From contig ML976724.1 in the NCBI GenBank assembly GCA_010015655.1, positions 2,951-31,821 of the forward strand: a stretch of DNA of 28,871 nt, in the 5' to 3' direction. Position 1 is the first letter of the stretch. Each line of letters begins with the position of its first letter. Below, one piece after another: positions 28,871 to 28,871 of the stretch. A program made the position numbers and the translations under genes. A model generated the notes under the pieces. The model was not told the origin of the DNA. It did not search any database and saw only the letters and a list, made by a program, of their open reading frames with translations. This DNA is from Bimuria novae-zelandiae CBS 107.79. Taxonomy: Eukaryota > Ascomycota > Dothideomycetes > Pleosporales > Didymosphaeriaceae.

Positions 28871-28871
28871 C

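Larger units (their letters stand above)
28334..28871 (-). mobile_element. hAT DNA transposon, 3' part (runs off the window); left boundary tentative
   Basis: It contains the C-terminus of a hAT transposase. About 135 bp beyond its stop is TAGGCTGGATGG (28334), a plausible hAT tip of the YAGGCTGG type. GGCTGGATGGCTTG-like subterminal repeats follow (28336, 28372, 28407). The far end is outside the window, so neither the repeat pair nor the 8-bp duplication can be verified. Confidence 0.55.

Overview
The window reads as filamentous ascomycete (Pezizomycotina) chromosomal DNA that crosses from a repeat graveyard into a gene-bearing edge. Three things point there: short spliceosomal introns with GT..AG ends and a branch-point motif, fungal-type Copia and chromodomain-Gypsy retrotransposons, and heavy repeat-induced point mutation (RIP). 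Across about 445-24460, ancestral CAA/CAG codons read as TAA/TAG on the coding strand and G-to-A changes turn Asp, Gly, Glu and Cys codons into Asn, Arg/Ser, Lys and Tyr. Differences between paired LTRs are mostly transitions, while CpG is largely kept. No bacterial-style features, rRNA, tRNA or CRISPR arrays were seen.

Layout, left to right. (1) 3-324: 3' end of a GC-rich, un-RIPed DNA transposon (probably pogo/Fot1-like) sitting inside the 5' LTR of Copia A. (2) 325-5386: Copia A, plus strand, LTR to LTR, RIP-dead. (3) 5387 to about 11170: Copia B, minus strand, older and heavily RIPed. Its 3' end was cut off by Copia A, and its gag is split by a nearly intact 1,330-bp Tc1-like transposon (9201-10530, TA duplication). 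(4) About 11170-12101: unassigned RIP-degenerate DNA. (5) 12107-24458: a chromodomain Gypsy element with 452-bp LTRs and a CTAAT target duplication. A complete 5,259-bp Copia C (17050-22308, 164-bp LTRs, ACTAG duplication) is inserted in its integrase domain. (6) 24464-24771: very AT-rich spacer. (7) 24780-25213: a 434-bp hAT-type MITE with 122-bp inverted repeats and an 8-bp duplication. (8) 25222-28333: a normal-composition island with an intact, intron-containing phosphotransferase-fold gene (25536-26494, +) and, convergent to it, a small gene (26938-27403, -) of a conserved fungal family with LRAT/NlpC-like His and Asn-Cys motifs, broken by one amber codon. (9) 28469-28870 (-): intact C-terminus of a hAT transposase that runs off the window.

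How it fits together. The nesting gives a relative history: Copia B, then Copia A into B; Gypsy into neighbouring DNA, then Copia C into Gypsy; RIP of all four; then arrival of un-RIPed cut-and-paste elements. The left-hand transposon sits on a TA that is CA in the sister LTR, so RIP itself appears to have made its landing site. The most unusual content lies in the retroelements: a likely Tf1-style self-priming site and a large antisense ORF in the Gypsy element, two CX4CX2H motifs in its Gag, probable half-tRNA primer sites in the two Copia elements with visible 5' LTRs, and the small LRAT-like gene.
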